A DNA stretch of 44,024 bases from Bacillota bacterium (GCA_019420525.1 JAHZHA010000005.1:1-44024); one strand, 5' to 3'. Counted from the first letter of the stretch, positions 1 to 8,840 are shown. Translations and numbers: made by a program. Notes: generated by a model from the sequence alone, not told the origin.

Positions 1-147
1 TCCTTCGGGAAGTTCTACCGAAACCCGCCGGACACTTTCTCCTGTCAGCAGCAGCTTGGATGCCGCCGCCGCTGCCGCTGCCGCGCACGTTCCCGTGGTA
101 TATCCGCAGCGCAACTTCCTGCCGTCTTTAAATTTATACCGGTTCAT
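1..147 (-). CDS. cbiD: Cobalt-precorrin-5B C1-methyltransferase CbiD, N-terminal fragment
   Basis: The first 49 codons of a gene that continues beyond base 1. The translation starts MNRYKFKDGRKLRCGYTTGT and is followed by a run of alanines and SKLLLTGE. The GYTTGTCAAAA block near the N-terminus is the hallmark of CbiD, the S-adenosylmethionine-dependent methyltransferase that methylates C1 of cobalt-precorrin-5B in the anaerobic (early cobalt insertion) branch of cobalamin synthesis. The start ATG at 147 lies inside the last codons of nrdG, so the two genes overlap by 14 bases and are probably co-transcribed and translationally coupled. The family identity rests on this N-terminal motif alone because the rest is outside the window. 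Confidence 0.85.
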   Translation of the reverse strand, partial: MNRYKFKDGRKLRCGYTTGTCAAAAAAAASKLLLTGESVRRVSVELPEG

Positions 148-673
148 CCGCCAGCACGACCTCTCCCTTCTCCCGCGTTCTGACAAGATCGATATACCGC
201 TGATTCCGGCTTCCGCGGAAAGGCAGCTCCAGATCTCTCTCACTCAGAATAAACGGTCCGTCTACCAGACGGTCTGCCGTCTCCAGCAGATGCTTCACGC
301 CTTTGTCGTTTTCTGCGGCATCCACGAGTTCCTCATAAGTATATCCGCTGTAAATCATCAGATCTTTTCCCCGGCGCTTCACTTCGTCGGCCAGTCTGCA
401 AAGCTGCTCTGCCTGACAGAAAGGCTCTCCGCCGCTGAAGGTCACCCCGGAAATCATCGGATCGCCGTCGATCTCCTCCAAAATTTTCGGAATATCTGCC
501 GTCTGACCTCCGGAAAAATCGTGGGTCTGCGGGTTGTGACAGCCTTCACAGCGATGCGGACATCCCTGTACAAAGACAACATAACGTATCCCCGGTCCGT
601 CAACGATAGACTCGTCCATGACGCCCGCAAGCATCAGTTTCTTTTCCTGTTCCTTCTCGTGCCGTTTCTCCAT
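134..673 (-). CDS. nrdG: Anaerobic ribonucleotide reductase activating protein NrdG (radical SAM)
   Basis: A 179-residue radical SAM enzyme that uses a [4Fe-4S] cluster and S-adenosylmethionine to put the glycyl radical on NrdD. The cluster motif CPHRCEGC is at residues 38-45 (C-x3-C-x2-C), preceded by DGPGIRYVVFVQG, which is typical of NrdG and pyruvate formate-lyase activases; TFSGGEPF follows further on, near residue 80. Length fits the family. An open frame extends upstream to 931, but the ATG at 673 has a clear AAAGGAGGAG site just before it and gives the usual NrdG N-terminus, so I start there. It is separated from its substrate nrdD (6289-8628) by three unrelated genes, and is followed by overlapping cbiD. 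Confidence 0.95.
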   Translation of the reverse strand: MEKRHEKEQEKKLMLAGVMDESIVDGPGIRYVVFVQGCPHRCEGCHNPQTHDFSGGQTADIPKILEEIDGDPMISGVTFSGGEPFCQAEQLCRLADEVKRRGKDLMIYSGYTYEELVDAAENDKGVKHLLETADRLVDGPFILSERDLELPFRGSRNQRYIDLVRTREKGEVVLADEPV

Positions 674-791
674 CCGCTCCTCCTTTGCCGCGCTCATCTC
701 GTTTTTTAAAACTCGTCTCTTCCGCCTGTTCCCCGGTTTTTCCCCGCCGGAAGCAGTGCATTTTCGTTGCGCGGCACAATCATCCGATTTC

Positions 792-820
792 ATTATAGCC
801 CGACGGCGGAAATGATTCAA
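792..820 (-). promoter_or_regulatory. Predicted sigma-A promoter of nrdG-cbiD
   Basis: Reading the minus strand, TTGAAT (815-820) and a perfect TATAAT (792-797) are separated by 17 bases. Transcription would start near 785, giving a leader of about 110 bases before the nrdG start at 673. No NrdR-box-like repeat overlaps this promoter, unlike the region before nrdD. Confidence 0.6.
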
Positions 821-933
821 TTTTCCGGCGGCAATAATTTTCCCCGCTCCGCAGAGAAAGACATATTCGCACGAACCGGAACCCCCGCATGGAAAAGGGC
901 GTCTCCCTCCGCAGGCACGGCAGGCCGGCAAAA

Positions 934-972
934 GAAAAAAAGACTGCCGCAGAAAAAATCCTGCAGCAGTCT
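934..972 (-). terminator. Intrinsic terminator after the flavodiiron gene
   Basis: On the minus strand AGACTGCTGCAG (961-972) pairs with CTGCGGCAGTCT (941-952) over 12 base pairs, including a wobble pair, and is followed by seven T. It lies about 140 bases past the stop codon of the flavodiiron gene and before the nrdG promoter, so nrdG is a separate unit. Confidence 0.85.
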
Positions 973-1108
973 CTTCATATAATTATACCTGTCAGAGGGA
1001 GCTGACGAGTTATAATCCGTTCTGTTCTGTTGTCTGTATCGTTTCGTTACTCAAACCGTATATCACATAGATCGCAGAATTTCTGCTTTATGAGGCAGCT
1101 CTTCTCTC

Positions 1109-3619
1109 TTAGAAAATATCATCGAAAGATACGCCCCTGTTCACCTGATCGGTCACTTCGATCATATCGCCGGTGTCGCCGATCAGAGTCACGCCGCAGA
1201 GAATATTGTTGAGGAAGAAATATTTCTTCAGCGTGTTTCTCGCCGGATCCTTAAATTCCACCGTACGGAACGGCTCGTTTCCGGCGGTCTTGCCGATGGC
1301 ATAGAGTTCCGTATTGGCCACGTGCATCGTCATGCCGAAGACCTGAGACTCGTAATGCATCTCGTCTCCGCAGGCATTGGCGCCGGCCGTCTCACCCTGA
1401 TCTGTCGCTTCCGGCCAGAGCGCGTAATTCATTCCCTCGAATTCCACACAGTCTCCCGCCGCATAGAGATCCGGAATGTTCGTCTCCATTCTGTCGTTGA
1501 CGAGAATCGCTCTGCCGATTTCGACGCCTGCTTCTGCCGCAATGGCGCTGTTGGCGCGGACGCCGCAGGACACTACCACCAGATCTGCCGGAATGACGGT
1601 TCCGTCTTCCAGATAAATCTTTCTGTCTTCAAACTTCTTTGTGGATGCGCCCGCCAGGATGCGGATGCCGTTTTCCTCAAAGATTTCCTGAAGCATGTGA
1701 GAAGCGGAAGGATCCAGCTTATTCGACATGAGAGACGGCATCGCTTCGAGAATCGTCACGTCGCACTGATATTTCTTCAGCTCCCATGCGGCTTCCAGAC
1801 CGACGACGCCGCCTCCGATGACGACCGCCTGCTTTCCGTCTTTCAGGAATTCCGCAGCCTTTGCGATATCCGCCAGCGTACGGATCGTCGTGACTCTCTC
1901 CTCCTGATGTCCTTCGAACGGAGGAACGAAGAAGTGGGAACCCAGCGCGTAGATGCACTTGTCATATTCGTAAACCTGACCGTCTTCCATGACGACCTTC
2001 TTTGCGGAAGGATCCAGGGAAACGATCTTTCTGCCGAAGACCAGCTGGATGCGCTGCTCCTCGTACCATTTCTCGTCGTGAATCGTAAATACCTTAGGTT
2101 CCGGACCCGCGAACATATTTTTCGTGAGCATCGGACGATTGTACGGAAGTTCATCTTCTTCCGAAATCATCACGATGGAACCGGAAGCGTCGCGTTCCCG
2201 GATGGCCGTAGCCGCACTGAGAGCTGCCGTGCCTGCGCCCAGGATGACGTAACGGTTCTGCGTATCGTTGCTGTAGTTCACTTCGTTTACCTGTACCGGA
2301 ACGAAATTTTCCGGACCGACGCCGCAGGTCGGACAGATGGAGATGGATGCGTCGAATACCGCGCCGCAGACCATGCACTTCACGAAGCCCGTTCCCGCAA
2401 CCGGCTTCAGGGCTTCCTTCTGCTGCATGAAGCATCCGAAAGCGTATCCGAAATCGTAAGCGTCCGTCAGATCTGTCTCATCCGGCTTGAGTCTGACTCT
2501 GAGGCCCTTCATGACCTTCAGGCCCAGCTGTTCCAGACGCTGTGTGAGATGCGGAACCGCCTCGCCGCTCCAGCCGTAGCTTCCGAAAGCCGCCGCATAC
2601 TTTCCGCCGTGAACCGGAGGATACATATTGATCGTCAGATCCCAGATCGGGTTGAGAGCTTCCTGGAGAATCGTCGGCGTACCGAAGAGAATACCGTCCG
2701 CCGCCGCGATTTCACCGAGAACTTCTTCTTTTGAATCCGTCACCATGTCGTGAAGGCTCACATCGAAATCTCCGGAAGCCTTCAGTCCTTCCGCGATCTT
2801 TTCCGCCAGCTGCGCCGTGTATCCGTATGCGCTGACGTAAGGGATCACTACCTTCTTCGGATGATTTTCGGAAACTTCTCCGCACCATTCCGCATACTTT
2901 TCGTAGAGATCTTCCAGATCGCTGTCGAGTACAGGACCGTGACCCGGACAGATCATCACAGGCTTCAGTTCTTCTCTCACCAGCTTCAGAGCGTTGGCCA
3001 TGTGCGGCTGTTTGAAAGGTCCGAGAATGTTGTCAAAGTAATATTTCGTAGCCCGCATATACCCGTCGTAATCGGTCACTGTGCTTCTGAGAATGCCCTC
3101 GTGAGCATAGTGAGAACCGAAAGAGTCACACGTAATCAGGACGCCGTCTTCTTCGATGTAGGAATAAATCGTATCAGGCCAGTGGAGGCTCGGCACCGAG
3201 AAGAAGCGGATCGTCTTGTCGCCCAGGCTCAGGGTGTCGCCGTCGTCTACCACTACGGAGTAGAAATCCCTGTTGACGATGTGCTTGAGGAATGTGATGG
3301 CCGTAGCGGAACCCACAACCTTGATGGTCGGATTGATCTCCAGCAGTTTTTCCACGCTGCCCGCGTGATCCGGTTCCGTGTGGTCTACGATGATATATTC
3401 GATATTTTCAATGGGAGTGATCTGAGTCAGCGTCTCCAGATAATCGTCGAAGAACTTCGCCTTGGCGCTCTCAAACAGCGCTGTCTTCTCACTGCCCTTC
3501 AGAACGTAGGAATTATACGTCGTTCCGAATTCCGTATACATGATGATGTCAAATACGCGCAGATCTTTGTCGAGTACACCTGTCCAGTACAGGCTGTCAT
3601 TGAGTTTCTTGTAATCCAT
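1109..3619 (-). CDS. Class F flavodiiron protein: diiron/flavodoxin core fused to rubredoxin and NADH:rubredoxin reductase
   Basis: An 836-residue four-module protein that should reduce oxygen and/or nitric oxide with electrons from NAD(P)H in one chain, protecting the anaerobic cytoplasm. Residues 1-250 are the metallo-beta-lactamase-like diiron domain with ligands H80, E82, D84/H85, H146, D165 and H227. Residues about 256-400 are the FMN flavodoxin domain. Residues 412-442 are a rubredoxin with C415/C418 and C429/C432; the ten-residue gap between the pairs marks the short-spacer type. From residue 456 there is an FAD/NAD(P)H oxidoreductase with VILGAGTAALSAA and a second dinucleotide motif VVIGGGVVGLEAA. 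This order matches the class F flavodiiron proteins known from Clostridia. The start ATG has AAAGGAG eight bases upstream. It is a single-gene unit ending at the terminator near 950. Confidence 0.95.
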   Translation of the reverse strand: MDYKKLNDSLYWTGVLDKDLRVFDIIMYTEFGTTYNSYVLKGSEKTALFESAKAKFFDDYLETLTQITPIENIEYIIVDHTEPDHAGSVEKLLEINPTIKVVGSATAITFLKHIVNRDFYSVVVDDGDTLSLGDKTIRFFSVPSLHWPDTIYSYIEEDGVLITCDSFGSHYAHEGILRSTVTDYDGYMRATKYYFDNILGPFKQPHMANALKLVREELKPVMICPGHGPVLDSDLEDLYEKYAEWCGEVSENHPKKVVIPYVSAYGYTAQLAEKIAEGLKASGDFDVSLHDMVTDSKEEVLGEIAAADGILFGTPTILQEALNPIWDLTINMYPPVHGGKYAAAFGSYGWSGEAVPHLTQRLEQLGLKVMKGLRVRLKPDETDLTDAYDFGYAFGCFMQQKEALKPVAGTGFVKCMVCGAVFDASISICPTCGVGPENFVPVQVNEVNYSNDTQNRYVILGAGTAALSAATAIRERDASGSIVMISEEDELPYNRPMLTKNMFAGPEPKVFTIHDEKWYEEQRIQLVFGRKIVSLDPSAKKVVMEDGQVYEYDKCIYALGSHFFVPPFEGHQEERVTTIRTLADIAKAAEFLKDGKQAVVIGGGVVGLEAAWELKKYQCDVTILEAMPSLMSNKLDPSASHMLQEIFEENGIRILAGASTKKFEDRKIYLEDGTVIPADLVVVSCGVRANSAIAAEAGVEIGRAILVNDRMETNIPDLYAAGDCVEFEGMNYALWPEATDQGETAGANACGDEMHYESQVFGMTMHVANTELYAIGKTAGNEPFRTVEFKDPARNTLKKYFFLNNILCGVTLIGDTGDMIEVTDQVNRGVSFDDIF

Positions 3620-3984
3620 ACTTATACTCCTTTCGGACGTGTTGCCGTAAACTTATATATGAAAACTATTGTCAGAATATCGTTGCGATATAACTTATCA
3701 CAAGACTATTATATCTTTTTTCCCCTATAAATCTGTTGCAATTGCATCATTATATAAATTTTACCGAAAATCTTCCATCGCAGCTCCGCCTCCCGGCGGA
3801 TTTCTGCTCTCCTGCCGTCTTGCGGAATATCCGCTTTTGCGGTAAGATATCATTTAATTGAAGTTACAAAGCAGTTCCCGGACGGAACGCAGAGACGGAA
3901 TCCGCGGCTTCGCCCTCCGCAGCCGCTGCATCGCCATTCCGCCCGCTTTCCCGGGAAAACGACAGATTCTTCCGGTAATACGAT
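3620..3984. other. Divergent intergenic region
   Basis: 365 bases between the divergent flavodiiron and MATE genes. The half next to the flavodiiron gene is AT-rich and has a good minus-strand TATAAT (3708-3713) but no -35 at proper spacing. Near 3824-3842 is a short hairpin GCGGA/TCCGC followed by TTTT on the plus strand. I see no gene in it. Confidence 0.4.
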
Positions 3985-5322
3985 ATGAAACAAGATCTCA
4001 CAAAAGGAAACATCACATCTTCCCTGCTCTTGTTTGCCCTTCCTATGACGGCGGGCAATCTGCTGCAGCAATTTTATAATATCGCCGATACGCTGGTTGT
4101 GGGACGCGTTCTGGGACGCGATGCGCTGGCCGCCGTAGGCTCCGCCTATACACTGATGGTCTTTATCACATCGGTCCTCATCGGACTCTGTATGGGCAGC
4201 GGTGTCAGCTTTTCTATCAGCTTCGGCGCAAAAAATGATGACAGACTGAAATCAGGCGTTTTTCATTCCTTTGCCCTGATCTCCCTCCTGACATTACTTC
4301 TGACGCTCTTATCCTTTCTGGGAATCGATGTCATACTGAAACTGCTGAACGTCCCTGCTGAAGTCATGCCTCTGATGCGGCAATATCTGCTCATCGTCTT
4401 TGCAGGAATTCCTGCTGTCTTCGTATATAATTTTTTCACCGCACTGCTCCGGGCGGTGGGCAATTCCGTCTCTCCGCTGATTTTTCTGGCGGTTTCTTCG
4501 GTATTGAATGTGGTTCTCGATATTCTGTTTGTGGTATTTCTGCCCTTCGGAATCAAAGGAGCTGCTGCAGCCACTGTTACGGCCCAGTTCGTATCGGCGG
4601 CAGGCATAGCAGTATATACTCTCAGACACTTTCCGGAACTGCGCCCTTCTGTGAAACACATGAAATGGAAACGTCGGGTAGCTGCCGAAATCACCTCCTT
4701 TTCCGTCTTCACATGCCTTCAGCAGTCTGTAATGAATCTGGGAATTCTCATGGTTCAGGGAATTGTCAACAGTTTCGGTCCCGTCATCATGGCAGCCTTT
4801 GCCGCCGCGGTGAAAATCGATTCTTTCGCTTATATGCCGGTACAGGACTTCGGCAATGCCTTTTCTACATTTGCAGCCCAGAATTACGGTGCAGGAAAGG
4901 AGGAAAGAATCCGGAAAGGAATCCGCAGTGCACTGACGATCACCGTACTCTTCAGTCTCGTAGTCAGCATCCTGATCTTCCTCTTTGCGGCACCGCTGAT
5001 GGGACTCTTCGTAAAAGCCGGAGAAACAGATATCATTGCAGCGGGTGTCAGCTATCTGCGCATCGAAGGAAGCTTCTATCTGCTCATCGGCATTCTTTTC
5101 TTGTGGTACGGATTTTATCGCGCAGTAGAAAAGCCTTCTATGTCACTGATCCTTACCATTATATCCCTGGGCGCTCGGGTTTTTCTGTCTTATACATTGT
5201 CCGCCGTACCTTCCATCGGAGTAACCGGCATCTGGGTCTCCGTTCCCATAGGCTGGTTTCTAGCGGATCTCACCGGTCTGATCTGCTATTTTTGCTTTTT
5301 CAGGAAACGTAAATCTCACTGA
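3985..5322 (+). CDS. MATE-family multidrug/toxin efflux transporter
   Basis: A 445-residue integral membrane protein of the MATE family, exporters of cationic drugs and other small molecules driven by proton or sodium gradients. The N-terminal stretch LPMTAGNLLQQFYNIADTLV, then VGRVLGRDALAAVGSA, is the classic first-helix signature, and the protein shows about twelve hydrophobic helices in two related halves (the second begins around residue 240 with QQSVMNLGILMVQGIVNSFG). Length is typical. The start is the ATG before KQDLTKGNI; only a weak ribosome binding site precedes it. The gene converges on the EFR1 gene, and the two coding regions overlap by 23 bases at their 3' ends. The substrate cannot be told from sequence. 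Confidence 0.92.
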   Translation: MKQDLTKGNITSSLLLFALPMTAGNLLQQFYNIADTLVVGRVLGRDALAAVGSAYTLMVFITSVLIGLCMGSGVSFSISFGAKNDDRLKSGVFHSFALISLLTLLLTLLSFLGIDVILKLLNVPAEVMPLMRQYLLIVFAGIPAVFVYNFFTALLRAVGNSVSPLIFLAVSSVLNVVLDILFVVFLPFGIKGAAAATVTAQFVSAAGIAVYTLRHFPELRPSVKHMKWKRRVAAEITSFSVFTCLQQSVMNLGILMVQGIVNSFGPVIMAAFAAAVKIDSFAYMPVQDFGNAFSTFAAQNYGAGKEERIRKGIRSALTITVLFSLVVSILIFLFAAPLMGLFVKAGETDIIAAGVSYLRIEGSFYLLIGILFLWYGFYRAVEKPSMSLILTIISLGARVFLSYTLSAVPSIGVTGIWVSVPIGWFLADLTGLICYFCFFRKRKSH

Positions 5323-6157
5323 GTGCCCTTCTCTGATACACTTCTTCCAGTTCTTTTCTGTGATAGAGATAGCCCTCATCGCTGATAAATTTTGCCCCTT
5401 GTGGGCATTTTTTTATGCACGCGCCGCACTTCATGCAGATTCCGTTGATCTGCGACGGATCTTCCCCACTGATGGAACCCAGAGGGCAGAGCTGTGCACA
5501 GAGCCCGCACTTCGTACACTTCTCCGGATCAGTCTGCGGACGTACCTTCAAAATATTGATAGGATTTCCTTTCCGGTCGCGGGGCGTATAATACGGGCGG
5601 ATCGGTTCGTTTCCCGGTACAGTTGCCGGAACATGAGGATTCTTGGGCCATGCGCCGGACATAGCCTTCTCCGCCGCTTCCTTTCCCAGGCGCTCCGCCA
5701 GTGCCAGATCTTCCTCATCCGGCCGGCCGGCGCCGAGAATATGGGAAAAAGCGTGTTCTCCCACGAAAGAGCCTGCCGCAACCGTGAGAAATCCGGCTTC
5801 CTCCAGCAACTGTACCAGTTCCTTCAGCGCGTCGTCAAAATTCCGGTTCCCGTACAGTACCACCGGCACGGCAACCGCCCCGCCGCCTTTCACTTTTTCT
5901 TTCAGATACGGCAGCAGCAGATTCGGCACCCGACCGGCATAGACAGGTATTCCAAAAAATACCAGTTCCCCTTCTGAGAACGATAACTCCTTCCGGCGGA
6001 ACTCCGGAGAATTGAAACACACCCTGACAGGTGCTTCGCTTTCTTCCATATTCTGCGGAAAAACAGTCCGCACCGCAGCATCAGCAGCCTGACATACCAC
6101 TTTTTCCGTAGTTCCTGTAGCGCTGAAATATACGGCATAAACTTTTCTGATTTTCAT
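5300..6157 (-). CDS. EFR1-family flavodoxin/ferredoxin fusion
   Basis: A 285-residue electron carrier with an N-terminal flavodoxin-like fold (YFSATGTTEKVV is the phosphate-binding loop; a FFGIPVYAGRVP loop follows near residue 72) and a C-terminal domain with two [4Fe-4S] clusters: CTKCGLCAQLCP and CMKCGACIKKCP. This arrangement is the EFR1 ferredoxin family common in gut Clostridia; the partner enzymes are unknown. I take the ATG at 6157 because AGAGAGGTG lies at good distance before it; a GTG four codons upstream falls within that site. It follows nrdD on the same strand, but a hairpin lies between. Its 3' end overlaps the convergent MATE gene. Confidence 0.88.
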   Translation of the reverse strand: MKIRKVYAVYFSATGTTEKVVCQAADAAVRTVFPQNMEESEAPVRVCFNSPEFRRKELSFSEGELVFFGIPVYAGRVPNLLLPYLKEKVKGGGAVAVPVVLYGNRNFDDALKELVQLLEEAGFLTVAAGSFVGEHAFSHILGAGRPDEEDLALAERLGKEAAEKAMSGAWPKNPHVPATVPGNEPIRPYYTPRDRKGNPINILKVRPQTDPEKCTKCGLCAQLCPLGSISGEDPSQINGICMKCGACIKKCPQGAKFISDEGYLYHRKELEEVYQRRALSEIYVS

Positions 6158-6229
6158 CTTCTGATTCACCTCTCTGTCTCCTTCTTCCGCTTATATTTTA
6201 TATCTTACCACACGATTTTCGTCCTGGAA

Positions 6230-6269
6230 CCCAAAGCGGGCGGCGCCTTTCGAAAAAAGCGCCGCCCGC
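6230..6269 (-). terminator. Hairpin terminator between nrdD and the EFR1 gene
   Basis: GCGGGCGGCGC (6236-6246) and GCGCCGCCCGC (6259-6269) form a perfect 11-base-pair GC-rich stem. It sits 20 bases after the nrdD stop; on the minus strand it is followed only by TTTGGGTT, so termination may be partial. Confidence 0.6.
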
Positions 6270-6288
6270 AGACGATTTACTTTCTGTT

Positions 6289-8628
6289 TTAATTTTGAGA
6301 ACGCAGAACGGAATGCTTCACCCGGTCTTCCACTTCCGCGCGCTTTGCATCATTGAAACGATCAATAGTACCTACCAGATAGCCGGTAATACGACGGATT
6401 CGTTCAAAGTTTCCCTGACCGTCATCCTCCGTACGATGACAGCGCGGACACTCATTGTCGATGATGCCCGTATAACCGCAGACAGGATCCCGGTCTACAG
6501 GATGGTTGATAGAACCGTAACCGATGCCGCTTTCCTTCATACACCGGACCACCGCCTCAAAGGCATCGAGATTCTTCAGCGGATCTCCGTCCAATTCGAT
6601 ATATGAAATATGACCGCCATTCGTCAGCGCATGATACGGAGCTTCCAGCTGAATCTTTTCAAAAGCGCTGATGTTATAGTAAACCGGTATATGGAAAGAA
6701 TTGGTATAATATTCTCTGTCCGTTACTCCTGGAATTTCCCCATACTTCTCTCTGTCGATCTTCACGAATCTGCCGGAGAGTCCTTCTGCCGGCGTAGCGA
6801 TCAGTGAGAAATTCAGGCCATACTTTCTGCTGGCTTCATCCACCCGCTTTCTCATGTATCCGATGATATCCAAACCCAGATTCTGTGCCTCTTCCGATTC
6901 TCCATGGTGTTTTCCGATGAGAGCCTTCAGACATTCCGCCAGGCCGATAAAGCCCACCGTAAGCGTTCCGTGCTTCAACACTTCGCCCACTTCATCTTCC
7001 GGACCAAGCTTATCAGAATCCAGCCAGATCCCCTGACCCATCAGGAACGGATAATTCTTGACCTTTTTGGCCGACTGAATTTTAAATCGTTCCAGCAGCT
7101 GATCGATCACCAGGGAAATCTTCCGGTCCAGATCCTCAAAGAAAATATCCAGATCGCCTTTCGCCTTGATGGCCATTCTCGGCAGGTTGATGGACGTAAA
7201 GCTCAGATTTCCTCTGCCGGCTGTTGTCTGGCGTGAAGGATCGTAATTATTGGCAACCACACGGGTTCTGCAGCCCATATAAGCCACTTCTGTATTGTGA
7301 TCTGTCGGATCATAATACTGGAGATTGAACGGCGCATCAAGGAAAGAGAAATTCGGGAAAAGACGCTTCGCCGAAACCCTACAAGCCAGACGGAAAAGAT
7401 CGTAGTTCGGATCCTCCGGATTGTAGTTTACACCTTCCTTTACTTTAAAAATATGAATCGGGAAAATCGGCGTCTCTCCGCCTCCCAGTCCTGCTTCCGT
7501 GGCCTTCAGCACGGATTCCATGACGAGTCTTCCCTCCGGCGACGTATCCGTACCGTAATTAAGGGAAGAAAACGGGATCTGCGCGCCGGCTCTGGAATGC
7601 ATCGTGTTGAGATTGTGAATCAGCGCTTCCATGGCCTGATATGTGGAACGTTCGATTTCTTTGTCCGCATATTTTTTTGCATAACGCTGTGCCTTTTCGG
7701 TTTCTTCTTCTGTCAGATATTCTTTCAGATGCTCCTTTTCAAGAGCTAGATAGCCTGACTCGTCTGCCATCGTAGCGATTATGCCCTTCTCTTGTTCGAT
7801 TTTTGCTGCCACAGACTCGGCGATTTCCGTTCCGCTTTCATCTTCTTTCAGGATACTGATAATCTTACCGAGATTCTGAATATACAGGCTGCGATACGTC
7901 TTACGCACCCCCGGTGCCATAGCATAATCGAAGTCCGGAATACTCTGTCCGCCATGCTGGTCATTCTGATTGCTCTGAATGGCGATACAAGCCAGCGCCG
8001 AATAGGTCTGAATATGTTTCGGTTCCCGGATAAAACCATGACCCGTGGAAAAACCCCCGTTAAACAGCTTCTGCAGATCAATCTGACAGCAGGTGGTGGT
8101 CAGGGTGAGAAAATCGAGATCGTGAATATGAATATCACCTGTGATATGTGCCTCCGCGTGTTTGGGATCGAGAACGTACATCTCATAGAATTGTTTTGCT
8201 CCTTCCGATCCGTACTTCAGCATGGTGCCCATGGCGGTATCGCCGTCGATGTTGGCATTTTCACGCTTGACATCATTTTCTGCGGCATCCCGGAAGGTGA
8301 GATCTTCATACGTTTTCATCAGTTTTGTATTCATATTTCTGATACGGGTTCGCTCTGCCCGATACAAGATATATTCTTTGGCCGTACGGGCATGACCTTT
8401 TTCGATGAGAATCTTTTCCACCGCATCCTGTACCTGCTCTACGGTAGGCTCCGTAATATGCAGCTCCTCCGTAAGGTAAGTCACGATATCCGAAGAAAGC
8501 TGCTCCGCTGTATTTCTGTCCTGACCTCCCAGCACAGTGGCTGCCTTATAAATCGCATTCGTTATTTTCGTCTGGTCGAACGGAACACGACGTCCGTCCC
8601 GCTTTACAATCTGTCTGATCTGGCCCAT
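6289..8628 (-). CDS. nrdD: Anaerobic ribonucleoside-triphosphate reductase NrdD (class III)
   Basis: A 779-residue glycyl radical enzyme that reduces ribonucleoside triphosphates to deoxyribonucleotides without oxygen. The N-terminal 90 residues (IVKRDGRRVPFDQTKITNAI onward) are an ATP-cone, the allosteric dATP/ATP switch. The C-terminus has cysteines C717, C727 and C730 (CGYTG, then ECPRCH) of the zinc site, then RRITGYLVG, whose Gly749 is the radical site activated by NrdG. Length is typical. The start ATG gives the normal ATP-cone N-terminus and has a modest GAAGGGAAG site. Upstream are two NrdR-box-like repeats 31 bases apart, so NrdR repression is likely. NrdG is encoded 5.6 kb away rather than directly downstream as in many genomes. 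Confidence 0.97.
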   Translation of the reverse strand: MGQIRQIVKRDGRRVPFDQTKITNAIYKAATVLGGQDRNTAEQLSSDIVTYLTEELHITEPTVEQVQDAVEKILIEKGHARTAKEYILYRAERTRIRNMNTKLMKTYEDLTFRDAAENDVKRENANIDGDTAMGTMLKYGSEGAKQFYEMYVLDPKHAEAHITGDIHIHDLDFLTLTTTCCQIDLQKLFNGGFSTGHGFIREPKHIQTYSALACIAIQSNQNDQHGGQSIPDFDYAMAPGVRKTYRSLYIQNLGKIISILKEDESGTEIAESVAAKIEQEKGIIATMADESGYLALEKEHLKEYLTEEETEKAQRYAKKYADKEIERSTYQAMEALIHNLNTMHSRAGAQIPFSSLNYGTDTSPEGRLVMESVLKATEAGLGGGETPIFPIHIFKVKEGVNYNPEDPNYDLFRLACRVSAKRLFPNFSFLDAPFNLQYYDPTDHNTEVAYMGCRTRVVANNYDPSRQTTAGRGNLSFTSINLPRMAIKAKGDLDIFFEDLDRKISLVIDQLLERFKIQSAKKVKNYPFLMGQGIWLDSDKLGPEDEVGEVLKHGTLTVGFIGLAECLKALIGKHHGESEEAQNLGLDIIGYMRKRVDEASRKYGLNFSLIATPAEGLSGRFVKIDREKYGEIPGVTDREYYTNSFHIPVYYNISAFEKIQLEAPYHALTNGGHISYIELDGDPLKNLDAFEAVVRCMKESGIGYGSINHPVDRDPVCGYTGIIDNECPRCHRTEDDGQGNFERIRRITGYLVGTIDRFNDAKRAEVEDRVKHSVLRSQN

Positions 8629-8680
8629 TTTTATCCGCTTCCCTTCTACTAGCGGGCGGAGCGCTTCTTCTGCCTGACAG

Positions 8681-8714
8681 GCTGCAAAATCGGCAGATTT
8701 CTGTCTGCCGATTT
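8681..8714 (-). terminator. Hairpin between the alarmone synthetase gene and nrdD
   Basis: AAATCGGCAGA (8687-8697) pairs with TCTGCCGATTT (8704-8714), 11 base pairs with a six-base loop. On the minus strand the stem runs into TTTTGC. It lies downstream of the NrdR boxes and predicted promoter, inside the nrdD leader, so it could be a leader structure of nrdD rather than a terminator of the upstream gene. Confidence 0.45.
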
Positions 8715-8734
8715 CTTTTCTATAAGCGCCGTCA

Positions 8735-8781
8735 CCTCGTTATATTGTTACTCTGATCATATCAATAACTATATCTTGTGT
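8735..8781 (-). promoter_or_regulatory. Tandem NrdR boxes over a predicted nrdD promoter
   Basis: Two 16-base sequences resemble the NrdR box (consensus about acaCwATATwTwGtgt): plus-strand TAACTATATCTTGTGT at 8766-8781 and CCTCGTTATATTGTTA at 8735-8750. Their starts are exactly 31 bases apart, three helical turns, as in known NrdR sites. The first is a strong match and the second weaker. On the minus strand a possible promoter TTGATA (8760-8765) and TATAAC (8739-8744), with a short 15-base spacer, lies between and within them, so bound NrdR would block transcription of nrdD when dATP is plentiful. nrdR itself is not in the window. Confidence 0.65.
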
Positions 8782-8840
8782 TTTTTCTTTAAATATAATA
8801 TATGATAACGACGCGTCTGTAAAGTGCATTTGCAACAATA

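Noticed and set aside
674..931. N-terminal extension of nrdG up to 931
   Set aside because: The extension is low-complexity, crosses the predicted promoter, and the ATG at 673 has a near-perfect ribosome binding site.
1322..2734. A 470-codon open frame on the plus strand opposite the flavodiiron gene
   Set aside because: It is antisense to a well-supported gene, has arginine/histidine/aspartate-rich composition typical of shadow frames, and no family motif or binding site.
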